DNA of 64,000 bases, taken from positions 434,001-498,000 of the forward strand of contig CAVOSX010000001.1 in NCBI GenBank assembly GCA_963699015.1, given 5' to 3'. The stretch is from PALSA-505 sp963699015. GTDB taxonomy: Bacteria > Actinomycetota > Actinomycetes > Streptosporangiales > Streptosporangiaceae. This document shows positions 16,256 to 24,565 of this stretch, piece after piece. Both the position numbers and the translations under genes were made by a program. Numbering within the stretch: position 1 is the stretch's first letter; every line of letters starts with the position of its first letter. Under the pieces are notes generated by a model. The model searched no databases and had not been told where the DNA came from. It was given only the letters and a program-made list of their open reading frames with translations.

Positions 16256-17272
16256 ATGACTCAACCGGGCGCCGGTGACCAGGTGCGCCTGGACGAGGCG
16301 GAGGCGCTGGAGCTGATGGCCGGCGTTGCCGCCCGTCTCGGCATGAGCCCGGGGGATTGCGACATCGTGGCTCGCCACCTCGTGGACGACGAGTTGCGCG
16401 GAGCCGTTGGGATGTCGCGGATCTTCATCGTCGCGGACGAGGTGGCCCGGCACGGGCCGCAGCGCAGCGAGCCCATCTCGGTGACGCGGGAGTCCGATAT
16501 CACGGCCGTCGTGAACGGCGGGGGACACCACGGCCTGGTCGCCGCCGAGTCCGCGACCAGGCTGGCGATCGCGAAGGCCCGCAAGTCCGGTGTCGCGGTC
16601 GTGTGCGCGCGCAACCATCGGTACTCCGGCACGCTCGGCTACTACACCGAGCTGGTGGCGCGAAACGGGATGATCGGGATCTCGGTCGCAAGCGGCTCAT
16701 TCGGTTCGGTGGCGCCGTACGGGGCCCGCGAGGGGCGCCTGGATACCAACCCGATCGCCGTCGGCTTTCCGACCGTGACCGAGCCGGTCGTCTGGGACAT
16801 CGCGACCTCCGCCGTTTCCGGTTCGGAGGTCTACCGGCTGCTGGTGACCGGCGGGCAGCTGCCGCCCGGCGTCGCCCTGGACAGCCGCGGCGAAGCCACC
16901 CGCGATCCCGCGGAGGCGCTGGCCGGCGCGATCCTCCCCTGGGGCGGGCACCGCGGGTCCGGCCTCGCGATGGTCATCAGGCTGCTGGCCTTGCTGAGCG
17001 GCGTCGCGCCCTTCCCTGCCCGCGGCGGCGAGTTCGCATTCCTCGTGATCGTCGTCGACCCTTCGTTGTTCCTGCCGCCCGGCGAGTTCGAACGGCGCGC
17101 GGCCGCATTCGCCGACGGCATCCGGGCGACGCCGCCCGCCCCCGGCTTCCGCGCGGTCCGGATGCCCTCCGACCGGTCGATCGAGGTCCGCGCCCGGCGC
17201 CGACGGGACGGCATCGAGATCGACCGGGCGGTCTACGAGCGCCTCGACTCGATCAGGCGCTCTGGACCGTGA
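16256..17272 (+). CDS. Ldh2/malate-L-lactate dehydrogenase family oxidoreductase
   Basis: 338 residues from ATG. This non-Rossmann NAD(P)-dependent family includes YlbC, DpkA and sulfolactate dehydrogenase. Typical segments are RGAVGMSRIF, VNGGGHHGL, VVCARNHRYSGTLGYY (with the conserved histidine) and GGHRGSGLAMVI. It reduces a 2-oxo acid or oxidises a 2-hydroxy acid or imine. It probably forms an operon with the enolase-family gene and ends convergent with the MMPL gene. Confidence 0.83.
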   Translation: MTQPGAGDQVRLDEAEALELMAGVAARLGMSPGDCDIVARHLVDDELRGAVGMSRIFIVADEVARHGPQRSEPISVTRESDITAVVNGGGHHGLVAAESATRLAIAKARKSGVAVVCARNHRYSGTLGYYTELVARNGMIGISVASGSFGSVAPYGAREGRLDTNPIAVGFPTVTEPVVWDIATSAVSGSEVYRLLVTGGQLPPGVALDSRGEATRDPAEALAGAILPWGGHRGSGLAMVIRLLALLSGVAPFPARGGEFAFLVIVVDPSLFLPPGEFERRAAAFADGIRATPPAPGFRAVRMPSDRSIEVRARRRRDGIEIDRAVYERLDSIRRSGP

Positions 17273-17345
17273 CCAGTGCCGGCCCTGGGTGCATGTCGCT
17301 GGTCAAGACCGTGCTTCGCGGCACTGCCGCCGGGGGCCGACATGG

Positions 17346-19560
17346 TCAGCCGCTGGCTTCGGTCAGGCCGATGCGGGTGTTCAGGCGGCGCAGCGGTGCG
17401 GGCGCGTACCACGCGGCACGGCCCAGTATCCGCTGGCAGGCCGGCACCAGGATGGCGCGTACGAGCGTCGCGTCGATGAGCACCGCGAACCCCGCGCCGA
17501 TGCCGAACAGCTGCAGGAAGCTGACCGTCGCGGTGCCGTTGGCGAAGAACGTCACCGCGACCAGCGCTGCGGCGGTGGTGACGATGCGTCCGCTGCGGGC
17601 CAGACCCTCGGTGACGGCGGCCCGGTTGTCGCGGCCGTCATCGTGCAGCTCTTTGATGCGGCTGAGCACGATGACCTCGTAGTCCATGGACAGGCCGAAG
17701 GCGATGCAGAACAGCAGCACCAGCATGCTGGTATCCAGCGGCAGCGGGGTGAAGTGCAGCGGCCCGGACAGGTGCCCCTCCTGGAAGATCCACACCATCA
17801 GCCCGGCGGTCGCGGCGAGCGTGACCCCGTTGAGCACGAGGGCACGGATCGGCTGCACCACCGACCCGGTGAACAGGAACAGCACGAGGAACGTGGTGAG
17901 CACGATGAGCAGCCCGGCCAGCGGCAGCCGGGTGCCGATCGCGTGCGTGGTGTCGATCAGCTCGGCGGTCTGGCCGCCGACGTAGACCCGGACGCCGTCC
18001 GGGCCGGGCAGGCCGCGCACGGTCCGTACCAGGTCCTTGGCGGCATTCGAGCGCGGATCGGCCGCGCTCACGACCGACAGCCGCTGCGCCGTGGGACGCG
18101 CGAGAGTCGGGTTGGCGGAGTCCGGGACGGCCTTCCCGTGGATGAACGTCGCGACGCTGGTCTCGACGCGCGCGACACCGCGCAGGCCGGACAGGCGGGT
18201 CGCGTAGCCGGTCAGCGCGGCGCGGCCGAGCGGGCCGTCGGTGACGACGTTGAGCGCGGTGGCGCTGTTGCCGGTGAAGTCCCCGCGCAGCACGTCGCCG
18301 ACCGCCCTGCTCTGCGTGCTCGTCGGCAGCACCCGGTCGTCCGGCGTGCCGAACTGGGCGTGCCGCAACGGCAGCGCGATCAGCATCAGCACCGCGAGCA
18401 CCGGGACCGCGATGAGCGCCGGGCGGCGCATGGCCTGCCCGGCGAGCCGTCCCCAGAACGGCGCGGCGGTGGACGGCTCGCGGTTGCGCGCCCACGGCAG
18501 CCGGCCGGAGTTCACGCGCCGGCCCAGCACGGCCAGCAGTGCGGGCAGCACCACGACCGCGGCGGCCATCGAGATGAGCACCACGCCGATCCCGGCGTAG
18601 GCGAACGAACGGAGGAAGTACAGCGGGAAGATCAGCAGCACGGCGAGCGCGGCCATGACCGTCGCGCCGCTGAACACGATCGTGCGCCCGGCCGTCTGCA
18701 TGCTGCGCACGACCGCCTGCGCCGGCTCCTGCCCGCGCCCGAGTTCCTCCCGGAAGCGGCTGACCATCAGCAGCGCGTAGTCGATGGACAGCGCCAGGCC
18801 GAGCGCGGTGGTCAGGTTGATCGCGTAGATCGACACGTTCGTCACCGAGCCGAGCACGTCCAGTTCGGCGAACGTGCCGATGATTGCGATCAGCCCGACC
18901 GCCAGCGGCAGCAGCGCGGCTACGACGCTGCCGAACGCGAACACCAGCAGCGCCAGGATGATCGGCACGGCGATCCCCTCGGCGGTCCGCAGGCTCGTGC
19001 CGACCTGTTTGGTGATGTCGTTGACGATCGCGGCGCTGCCGCCGACCGTGATGTCGACCTGACTGCTGTGCGATCGCAGGCTCGCCAGCTCCGACGAGCT
19101 CAACGTGCGGTCGCTCTTGGTGTCGCCCAGGATGAGTGCGTACTTCCCGTCTTTTGACCCCAGGCCGGGGTTGCGCGTCTGCCAGTAGGAGACCACGTTC
19201 GACACGCCCGGCACTGCGGCAAGACGGCTCGCCGCGGCGGCGCCGGCTGCCCGTGCGGGCGCGCCGTCAACCGTCCCGGCCTCGGCGTGCACGAGCAGGA
19301 CGACGCCGACGGAACCGCCGAAGCGCTGGTCGGTCAGCGTCTGCGCGGTCGTCGAACTCAGCCCCCGGATCCTGAAAGCCGCCGGTCTTCAGCTTGCCGA
19401 ACGCGCCGAGCCCGAGCACACCGAACCCGACCACGGCCAGCATCGCCGCGACCAGCACCAGACGCGCGCGGCGGACCACGAAACGTCCTATCGACCCGGT
19501 CGTCCCGCGCCGCTGCCCATTGCCCCGCAGGGCCGGGCCCTGGCTTTTTGCAGTGGTCAT
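17346..19560 (-). pseudogene. MMPL-family exporter with one frameshift
   Basis: The ATG at 19560 (AGGGGAGC upstream) begins MTTAKSQGPAL and runs through the first membrane helix to FQDPGAEF. Removing one base of the AA pair at 19355-19356 restores the family pattern PGAESTTAQTLTDQRFGGS and joins the remaining frame to 17346. The reconstructed protein is about 737 residues with the two RND-like repeats and about 12 helices of MMPL lipid/metabolite exporters. It may be a real inactivating mutation or a sequence error in an otherwise intact gene. It is driven by a LAL-box promoter (19628-19733), linking it to LAL regulator 1. Confidence 0.85.
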
Positions 19561-19627
19561 GTCGTGCTCCCCTTGGCTGCTGGCCCCCGGTGGCTGGGCC
19601 CAGCCCGGCCCCGGTGGCCCGGCTCTC

Positions 19628-19733
19628 CGGGAACGGTACGGATTCCCGCCTGCACGGGGCGTCACCCGAAGGTGCGTGCCGGGTGGAATGTCGCGGCGCG
19701 GCGATCCCTCACCCGAAGGTGCTACCTCGCCGG
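19628..19733 (-). promoter_or_regulatory. LAL-box promoter element of the MMPL gene (two boxes)
   Basis: On the minus strand, two copies of GCACCTTCGGGTGA (plus-strand positions 19709-19722 and 19662-19675) lie 47 bp apart. TACCGT (19633-19638) follows 21 bases after the GTGACG of the second. The whole stretch of about 100 bp matches the element at 23351-23466 with about 13 mismatches, in the same orientation relative to its gene. The box overlaps the -35 position, as expected for an activator. Confidence 0.7.
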
Positions 19734-19747
19734 CCCGGGGGGCAGTG

Positions 19748-22537
19748 TCAGGGGATCAGGCCCACATCGCGTGCGCGGGCTACGGCCTCGGTCCGGTTGG
19801 CCGCGCCGAGCTTGCCCAGCAGGTGGGTCACGTGCTTTTTGACCGTGTCGAGCGCCACCACCAGGTCGTGGGCGATGCGCTGGTTGGACTTGCCCGCCGC
19901 AAGCAGCCGCAGCACCTCCAGCTCACGGCCGGTCAACGGCTCGATCAGGCCAGGCGCCGTGCCGAGCTGCGGGCGAAGTGCTGCCGCGGCGTTAAGTTTG
20001 CCGTCGAAGGCCTGCACCAACCGGGCCAGGCAGCTGAACGGGATGCGCCGGGCGGGGGCTTGTTTCGCCCGGTGGGCGGCGACCAGCCGGCCGACCAGGG
20101 CACCCATCGGCGGCCCCTCGTCGGCGAAGACCCGCACGTAGCCTTGCGGGCAGGAGAGGGTGAGCGCCTCGACGAGGGCGGCCATCGCGGCGGGCTCGTC
20201 GCGGCTGGCCTGGTGCGCCAGGGCTTGCAGCGCGCGTATCTCGATAACGCTGCCGATGCGGCCCCCGGTTGCCGCCGGGGCGAGCAGCCGGTCGAGCAGC
20301 GTGAGGGCCTGGCCAGGGCGGTCTTGCGCGAGCAGCACCCGCGCCAGCACCAGGTATTCCTGCTCCCGCGGGTAGCCCGGTTCGTCGTCCGGGCGCAGGC
20401 CGCGCTGCTGCGTCCAGCGTGCAGCCGCGGCGGTGTCACCCTGGGCGAGCAGCAGCCGCGCCCGCTGCGACGGCACCGGGTTGAACAGGGTGATGACCTG
20501 CGGGCTCAGCCCGGCCTGCCCGGCCTCGCCCATCGCCTCCAGGGCCCCGGCCGCGTCACCATACGCGTGCCGGATCCGGGCCACGATAGCCAGGCCGGTG
20601 GCCAGCGCCGAGGTGAAGGCAAGTTGTCGGCACAGCGTGACTCCGCTGCTGGCGTGGTCAAGGGCGGCGGTCAGCTCGTTCCGCTCGTACAAGACCTGGG
20701 CCAGGCCCACGTGCGCCGGACCCGTGAGGGCTGCCTGGCTGCTCTTGCCGAAGGTGTCCAGCGCCTGCCGGCAGGTCGCCAGCGCCGCATCCAGGTTGCC
20801 CTGGGCGCGCTGCACCTCGCCCAGGTCGTACCAGACGCGCATGGGCAGAAAGCCAGCGAAGAGCGCGCCGACGGCCCGCCGCTCGGCGAGCACCTCTGTC
20901 AGGCCGCGCTCGGCTGGCTCGAGCCGGCCGTCCAGCCAGTCCGTCGCTGCCCGGTTCCAGTGCACGAAGGAGCGCATCAACCAGTCGTGCTCGCCCAGGT
21001 GGGCCAGGGCCTGCCGGTTGCAGTCGGCCGCGCGGGCGGCATCACCGCGAAGCCGCGCGAGCGAGGCGCGCAGGAACGCGATCCCGGCGGGGACATTGGC
21101 CAGCACGCTATCGCCTCGTGGCGATCCGAGGGACGGTTCATATAGCTCGTCGCCGCTGGCCGCAAGGGCGCGCTCGGCGTCATCGAGCAGGGCCTCGAGT
21201 GCTTCCACCTGGAACCCCTGGGCGGCGCCGTACGCCTGGGCGAGGCACAGGCGGGGACGGTCGCGTACCGACTCCGCCGGCAGTGCCGAAAGCCAGCGGC
21301 GCAGGGTCACGCCCTCGCTGCGGCCGAGCAGCTCCTCGACGTGCCGCTCCACCAGCCGGGCCGCCCAGGCGGTGTCCCCGGCTGCCAGCGCGTGCCGCAC
21401 CGCGTCATCGGCTAGATCGTGCTCCTCGGACCAGGTGGCCGCGGCCCGGTGCAGCGCGGGCACCCGGCTGGGCTGCTCAGCCTGCAGCCGGGCGCGGAGC
21501 AGGTCGGCGAACAGGCGGTGGTAGCGCCACCAGCCGCGTACCTCATCCAGCGGCACCAGGAACAGGCCCGCCCGCTCGACGTCCTGCAGCATCGCCTGGC
21601 TGCCGGCCCGGCCGGTGACCGCATCGCACAGCTCCCCGGACAGCCGGTCCAGTACCGAGGTCTCCAGCAGGAATTCGCGTACCTGCGGGTTCTGCCGCTC
21701 GAGCACCTCCCCGGTCAGGTAGTCCAAGACGTAACGGTGGCTGCCGCTGAACGCTGCCACGAACCCGGCGGTGTCCGCCTGTCCCCGCAGCGACAGGCCA
21801 GCCAGTTGAAGCCCCGCGGCCCACCCCTCGGTGCGGGCCGTCAATGCCGCCACCGCCGCGTCGGGCAGGTCAGCGCCGATCGCTTCGCGCAACAGCGCCG
21901 CCGCCTCGTCCGCGGTGAAGCGCAACTCGGCGGCACGCAGCTCGGCGAGCTGCCCGCCGGCCCGCAGCCGCGCCAGCGGCAGCGGCGGGTCGGACCGGCT
22001 CGCCAGCACCATCCGCAGTCCAGGCGGCAGGTGCTCCAGCAGGAACAACAGCGACCCATGGACTGGCTCGGAGTCGATCAGGTGGTAATCGTCCAGGACC
22101 AGCAGCACCTCGTCCTCACGGGGGCCGGCCGCCAGTTCGTTGATCAGTGCCATCACCAGCCCATCGGGGGAAGACGCCTCCAGCGGGCCCTGCACAGGTC
22201 CGACCGGTTCGCCTATCACCGGGCGTGCCTGGCCCAGCGCGGCGACCACGTGCCGCCAGAACCGCGCCGGGTCATTGTCACCGACGTCCAGCGACAGCCA
22301 GGCCACCGGCCGGCCGCCGTGCCGGGCCCAGTCGGCCAGCAGGACAGTCTTGCCGGACCCGGCCGGGGCGCAGACCAGGACCAGCCCTCGTGCCAGCCCC
22401 TCCTCCAGCCGGCCGACCAGCCTCGGGCGGGGCACAAAACCCGGCCGCCGACTGGGAACGTGCAGTTTGGTAGCCAGCAGGACATCCTGCCGGGACGTGG
22501 CAGTCCCGGCCGTTGCCATCACGGGCTGGTCAGCCAT
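19748..22537 (-). CDS. LAL-type LuxR-family transcriptional regulator 1 (MalT-like)
   Basis: 929 residues from the ATG at 22537; the longer open frame upstream lacks a better start. The Walker A motif APAGSGKT is at 57-64, the Walker B-like segment LLVLDDYHLI follows, and long TPR-like helices fill the middle. The last 60 residues form a LuxR helix-turn-helix (LEVLRLLAAGKSNQRIA...LDTVKKHV). Such proteins are ligand- and ATP-controlled activators. It is divergent from the SRPBCC gene, with one LAL box between them, and lies among the three promoters that carry this box, so it is the obvious regulator of that set. Confidence 0.9.
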   Translation of the reverse strand: MADQPVMATAGTATSRQDVLLATKLHVPSRRPGFVPRPRLVGRLEEGLARGLVLVCAPAGSGKTVLLADWARHGGRPVAWLSLDVGDNDPARFWRHVVAALGQARPVIGEPVGPVQGPLEASSPDGLVMALINELAAGPREDEVLLVLDDYHLIDSEPVHGSLLFLLEHLPPGLRMVLASRSDPPLPLARLRAGGQLAELRAAELRFTADEAAALLREAIGADLPDAAVAALTARTEGWAAGLQLAGLSLRGQADTAGFVAAFSGSHRYVLDYLTGEVLERQNPQVREFLLETSVLDRLSGELCDAVTGRAGSQAMLQDVERAGLFLVPLDEVRGWWRYHRLFADLLRARLQAEQPSRVPALHRAAATWSEEHDLADDAVRHALAAGDTAWAARLVERHVEELLGRSEGVTLRRWLSALPAESVRDRPRLCLAQAYGAAQGFQVEALEALLDDAERALAASGDELYEPSLGSPRGDSVLANVPAGIAFLRASLARLRGDAARAADCNRQALAHLGEHDWLMRSFVHWNRAATDWLDGRLEPAERGLTEVLAERRAVGALFAGFLPMRVWYDLGEVQRAQGNLDAALATCRQALDTFGKSSQAALTGPAHVGLAQVLYERNELTAALDHASSGVTLCRQLAFTSALATGLAIVARIRHAYGDAAGALEAMGEAGQAGLSPQVITLFNPVPSQRARLLLAQGDTAAAARWTQQRGLRPDDEPGYPREQEYLVLARVLLAQDRPGQALTLLDRLLAPAATGGRIGSVIEIRALQALAHQASRDEPAAMAALVEALTLSCPQGYVRVFADEGPPMGALVGRLVAAHRAKQAPARRIPFSCLARLVQAFDGKLNAAAALRPQLGTAPGLIEPLTGRELEVLRLLAAGKSNQRIAHDLVVALDTVKKHVTHLLGKLGAANRTEAVARARDVGLIP

Positions 22538-22656
22538 CGGCGACCCACCGCTCAGCGCCACCAGCGATCCTCGCTCCAGCCGCTGTGTGCGATCAGTGTA
22601 ACGGCTGGCTGACGGCCGCCGCGGCCCCCCGCCGCCGAAGATTCCACCTGATAGGT

Positions 22657-22698
22657 GCACCTTCGGGTGACGCACAGCCCAGCGGCCGCTCATACCGT
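22657..22698 (+). promoter_or_regulatory. LAL-box promoter of the SRPBCC gene (single box)
   Basis: GCACCTTCGGGTGA (22657-22670) is followed by TACCGT (22693-22698) 20 bases after GTGACG, and preceded by ATTCCACC, also conserved in the double-box elements. It points to the SRPBCC gene 40 bases on and sits in the gap divergent from LAL regulator 1, so it may also serve autoregulation. Confidence 0.65.
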
Positions 22699-22737
22699 GC
22701 CGGTGAAGGAAACACGCAACCGGCGGGAGACAGCGAC

Positions 22738-23304
22738 ATGACCGAGTTCCCGTACGCCGACGGCGGCCAGATCGGCTACGAGGTGACCGGGCTGACGACG
22801 GCCGCCGAACAGGTGGTTGCCGCCCAGCCGGAGCTGGTGTGGGACCTGATCGCAGACGTCACCCGGGTCGGCGGGTGGAGCCCGGAATGCATCCGGGCGG
22901 CCTGGCTCGGGGAGCCCGGCCGGCCGCAGCCCGGCGCCAGGTTCACCGGGCACAACCGGTTCCCGAACGGCTTCGAGTACGAGGTGACCTGCGTGGTCAC
23001 CGAGGCGGACCGGCCGTGCGCGTTCGCGTGGGCGGTCCTGGATGACAGCGGTGACCCCGCCCGCCCGTCGTCGTCGTGGCGGTACCAGATCGACCCGCTC
23101 CCCGGCGGCAGCAGGGTCCGGCAGCGCTTCACCCACGGACCCGGCGCCAGCTACCTGCGGGCCGCCGCCGCGAAGGCGCCGGACCGGGCCGCTCAGATCA
23201 TCGCTGCCAGGCGGGACGGGCTGCGGGCCAACATGAGCGCCACCCTGCGTGCGATGAAGGCCGCCGCGGAATCCTCTCGCGCCGCCTGCGCCGGCCGAGG
23301 GTAG
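22738..23304 (+). CDS. SRPBCC (START-fold) family protein
   Basis: 188 residues from ATG with GGGAGA at 7-base spacing. The opening VVAAQPELVWDLIADVTRVGGWSPECIRAAWL and the GARFTGHNRF, WRYQIDPLPGGSRVRQRFTHGPG segments fit polyketide cyclase/dehydrase-type or activator (AHSA1)-type START folds, which hold a hydrophobic ligand. No catalytic residues can be named. It is transcribed from a LAL-box promoter. It could be a carrier, cyclase or ligand-binding accessory of the small locus controlled by LAL regulator 1. Confidence 0.75.
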   Translation: MTEFPYADGGQIGYEVTGLTTAAEQVVAAQPELVWDLIADVTRVGGWSPECIRAAWLGEPGRPQPGARFTGHNRFPNGFEYEVTCVVTEADRPCAFAWAVLDDSGDPARPSSSWRYQIDPLPGGSRVRQRFTHGPGASYLRAAAAKAPDRAAQIIAARRDGLRANMSATLRAMKAAAESSRAACAGRG

Positions 23305-23350
23305 TGCGCGTCCGGGCCTGGCCGGGCCTGATGTCCTGACACCGCATCCA

Positions 23351-23466
23351 GCCGGCCCGGTAGCACCTTCGGGTGACAGATCGCCGCGCCGCGACATTCC
23401 ACCCGGTATGCACCTTCGGGTGACGCCCCACGGCGGCCGGGATTCGTACCGTTTCCCCGAGGAGCC
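23351..23466 (+). promoter_or_regulatory. LAL-box promoter of the repeat-peptide locus (two boxes)
   Basis: Two GCACCTTCGGGTGA boxes (23363-23376 and 23410-23423) lie 47 bp apart, with TACCGT at 23447-23452. It is nearly the same sequence as the MMPL promoter element, in inverted chromosomal orientation. Transcription should start about 35-45 bases before the ATG at 23500. Confidence 0.7.
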
Positions 23467-23499
23467 GGGCGTAGGCCCGGTCAACGGAAAGGAAACGCA

Positions 23500-23691
23500 A
23501 TGAATACCCGGAGCCCATACCCAGACGCCGAGGTCGCGGAGATCTCCCAGCCCAGGTTCGTCCTTGACCGATCCGGTGAACCAGGTGCGGCGGTCCCGCT
23601 CATGGGTCCCGCCGATCGCGGCACGGTGGTCTCGCTCATGGGTCCCGCCGACCCGGGCACGGCCACGCCGCTGATGCTTCCAAGCCGGTAA
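23500..23691 (+). CDS. 63-residue peptide with three 12-residue C-terminal repeats (possible peptide precursor)
   Basis: The ATG has GGAAAGGAAA at good spacing and follows a LAL-box promoter, so it is likely translated. Residues 1-27 look leader-like and contain FVLD at 20-23. Residues 28-39, 40-51 and 52-63 are three repeats: PGAAVPLMGPAD, RGTVVSLMGPAD and PGTATPLMLPSR. There is no Cys and no transmembrane helix. A modular core behind a short leader, followed by a methyltransferase, resembles multi-core RiPP precursors. The F-x-L-D motif recalls FxLD-type leaders, but no dehydratase, cyclase or protease is adjacent, so function is open. A structural peptide or chance ORF are the alternatives. 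Confidence 0.55.
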   Translation: MNTRSPYPDAEVAEISQPRFVLDRSGEPGAAVPLMGPADRGTVVSLMGPADPGTATPLMLPSR

Positions 23692-23740
23692 ACACGGCAT
23701 CCCTGTGACCCGCAAGTAGTTAGACCCGAAAGGCGTCAAC

Positions 23741-24550
23741 GTGACAGACATCCAGATCGAGACCCAGTACTCGACCGGCGCTTCCCGGCAGGCCATCGAG
23801 CAGGCGCTCGTCGCCGCCGGGAAAGACCTTGGCCGCCTTCGGCCCGCGGACCTCGCTCTGCTGGAGGACTTCCACACGATGGGCCGCATCGCCACCACCC
23901 AACTGGCCGACCTGGCCGAGATCACCCCCGGCGACGAGGTGCTCGACGCCGGCAGCGGAATCGGCGGAACAGCCCGCTACATCGCCGAACGCAGCCGCTG
24001 CCACGTGGTCGCGGTGGATCTCACCGAGGAATACTGTCAGACCGCACGGTGGCTCAACCAGCTTGCCGGGCTCGACGACCGCATCTGCGTGCGCCAGGCA
24101 GACGTCACGGACCTGCCGTTCGAAGACGCGGCCTTCACCCTGATATTCAGCCAGCACGTGCAGATGAACGTGGCCGACAAGGCTCTGCTCTACGCGGAGG
24201 CACGCCGGGTCCTGGCCGCCGGCGGCAGGCTGGCCCTGTGGGACATCGTCGCCGGCGAGGACGGCGAACCCGGCTTTCCGATGCCCTGGGCCGACCGGCC
24301 CGAATACAGTCACCTGACCACGCCCGATCGACTGCGCACGGCCATCGAAGCCCCGGGTTTCGAGATCGAGCAGTGGAACGACCTCACCGACCAGGCGGCC
24401 GCGACGATGCAGACGCTGCTCACGTTGCCTCCCAGCCCGATCGGACTGCATGCCTTCGTCCCCAACTTCGAGTCGAAAGCCCGAAACCTCACCGCCGCAC
24501 TGGCCGGCGGCAGGCTGCGCGCCATCCAGGGCATAGCACGAGCGGTCTGA
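23741..24550 (+). CDS. class I SAM-dependent methyltransferase
   Basis: 269 residues from GTG with GAAAGG upstream, 49 bases after the repeat peptide and probably co-transcribed. Motif I is VLDAGSGIGGTARYIAE, the acidic post-I residue lies in VVAVDLTEEY, and motif IV is in FTLIFSQHVQMNV. It resembles UbiE/sarcosine-dimethylglycine-type small-molecule methyltransferases more than protein isoaspartate methyltransferases. It may modify a small molecule of the LAL 1 regulon or the peptide; the sequence does not decide. Confidence 0.85.
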   Translation: MTDIQIETQYSTGASRQAIEQALVAAGKDLGRLRPADLALLEDFHTMGRIATTQLADLAEITPGDEVLDAGSGIGGTARYIAERSRCHVVAVDLTEEYCQTARWLNQLAGLDDRICVRQADVTDLPFEDAAFTLIFSQHVQMNVADKALLYAEARRVLAAGGRLALWDIVAGEDGEPGFPMPWADRPEYSHLTTPDRLRTAIEAPGFEIEQWNDLTDQAAATMQTLLTLPPSPIGLHAFVPNFESKARNLTAALAGGRLRAIQGIARAV

Positions 24551-24565
24551 GACGCGCGAAGGGCA

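Noticed and set aside
19355..19356. Programmed frameshift in the MMPL gene
   Set aside because: There is no slippery heptamer or downstream structure, and programmed shifting is not known for this family; mutation or error is simpler.
23500..23691. Calling the repeat peptide an FxLD-family lanthipeptide
   Set aside because: FVLD is present, but the core has no cysteine and no lanthipeptide dehydratase or cyclase is nearby; the methyltransferase is not of the isoaspartate type.
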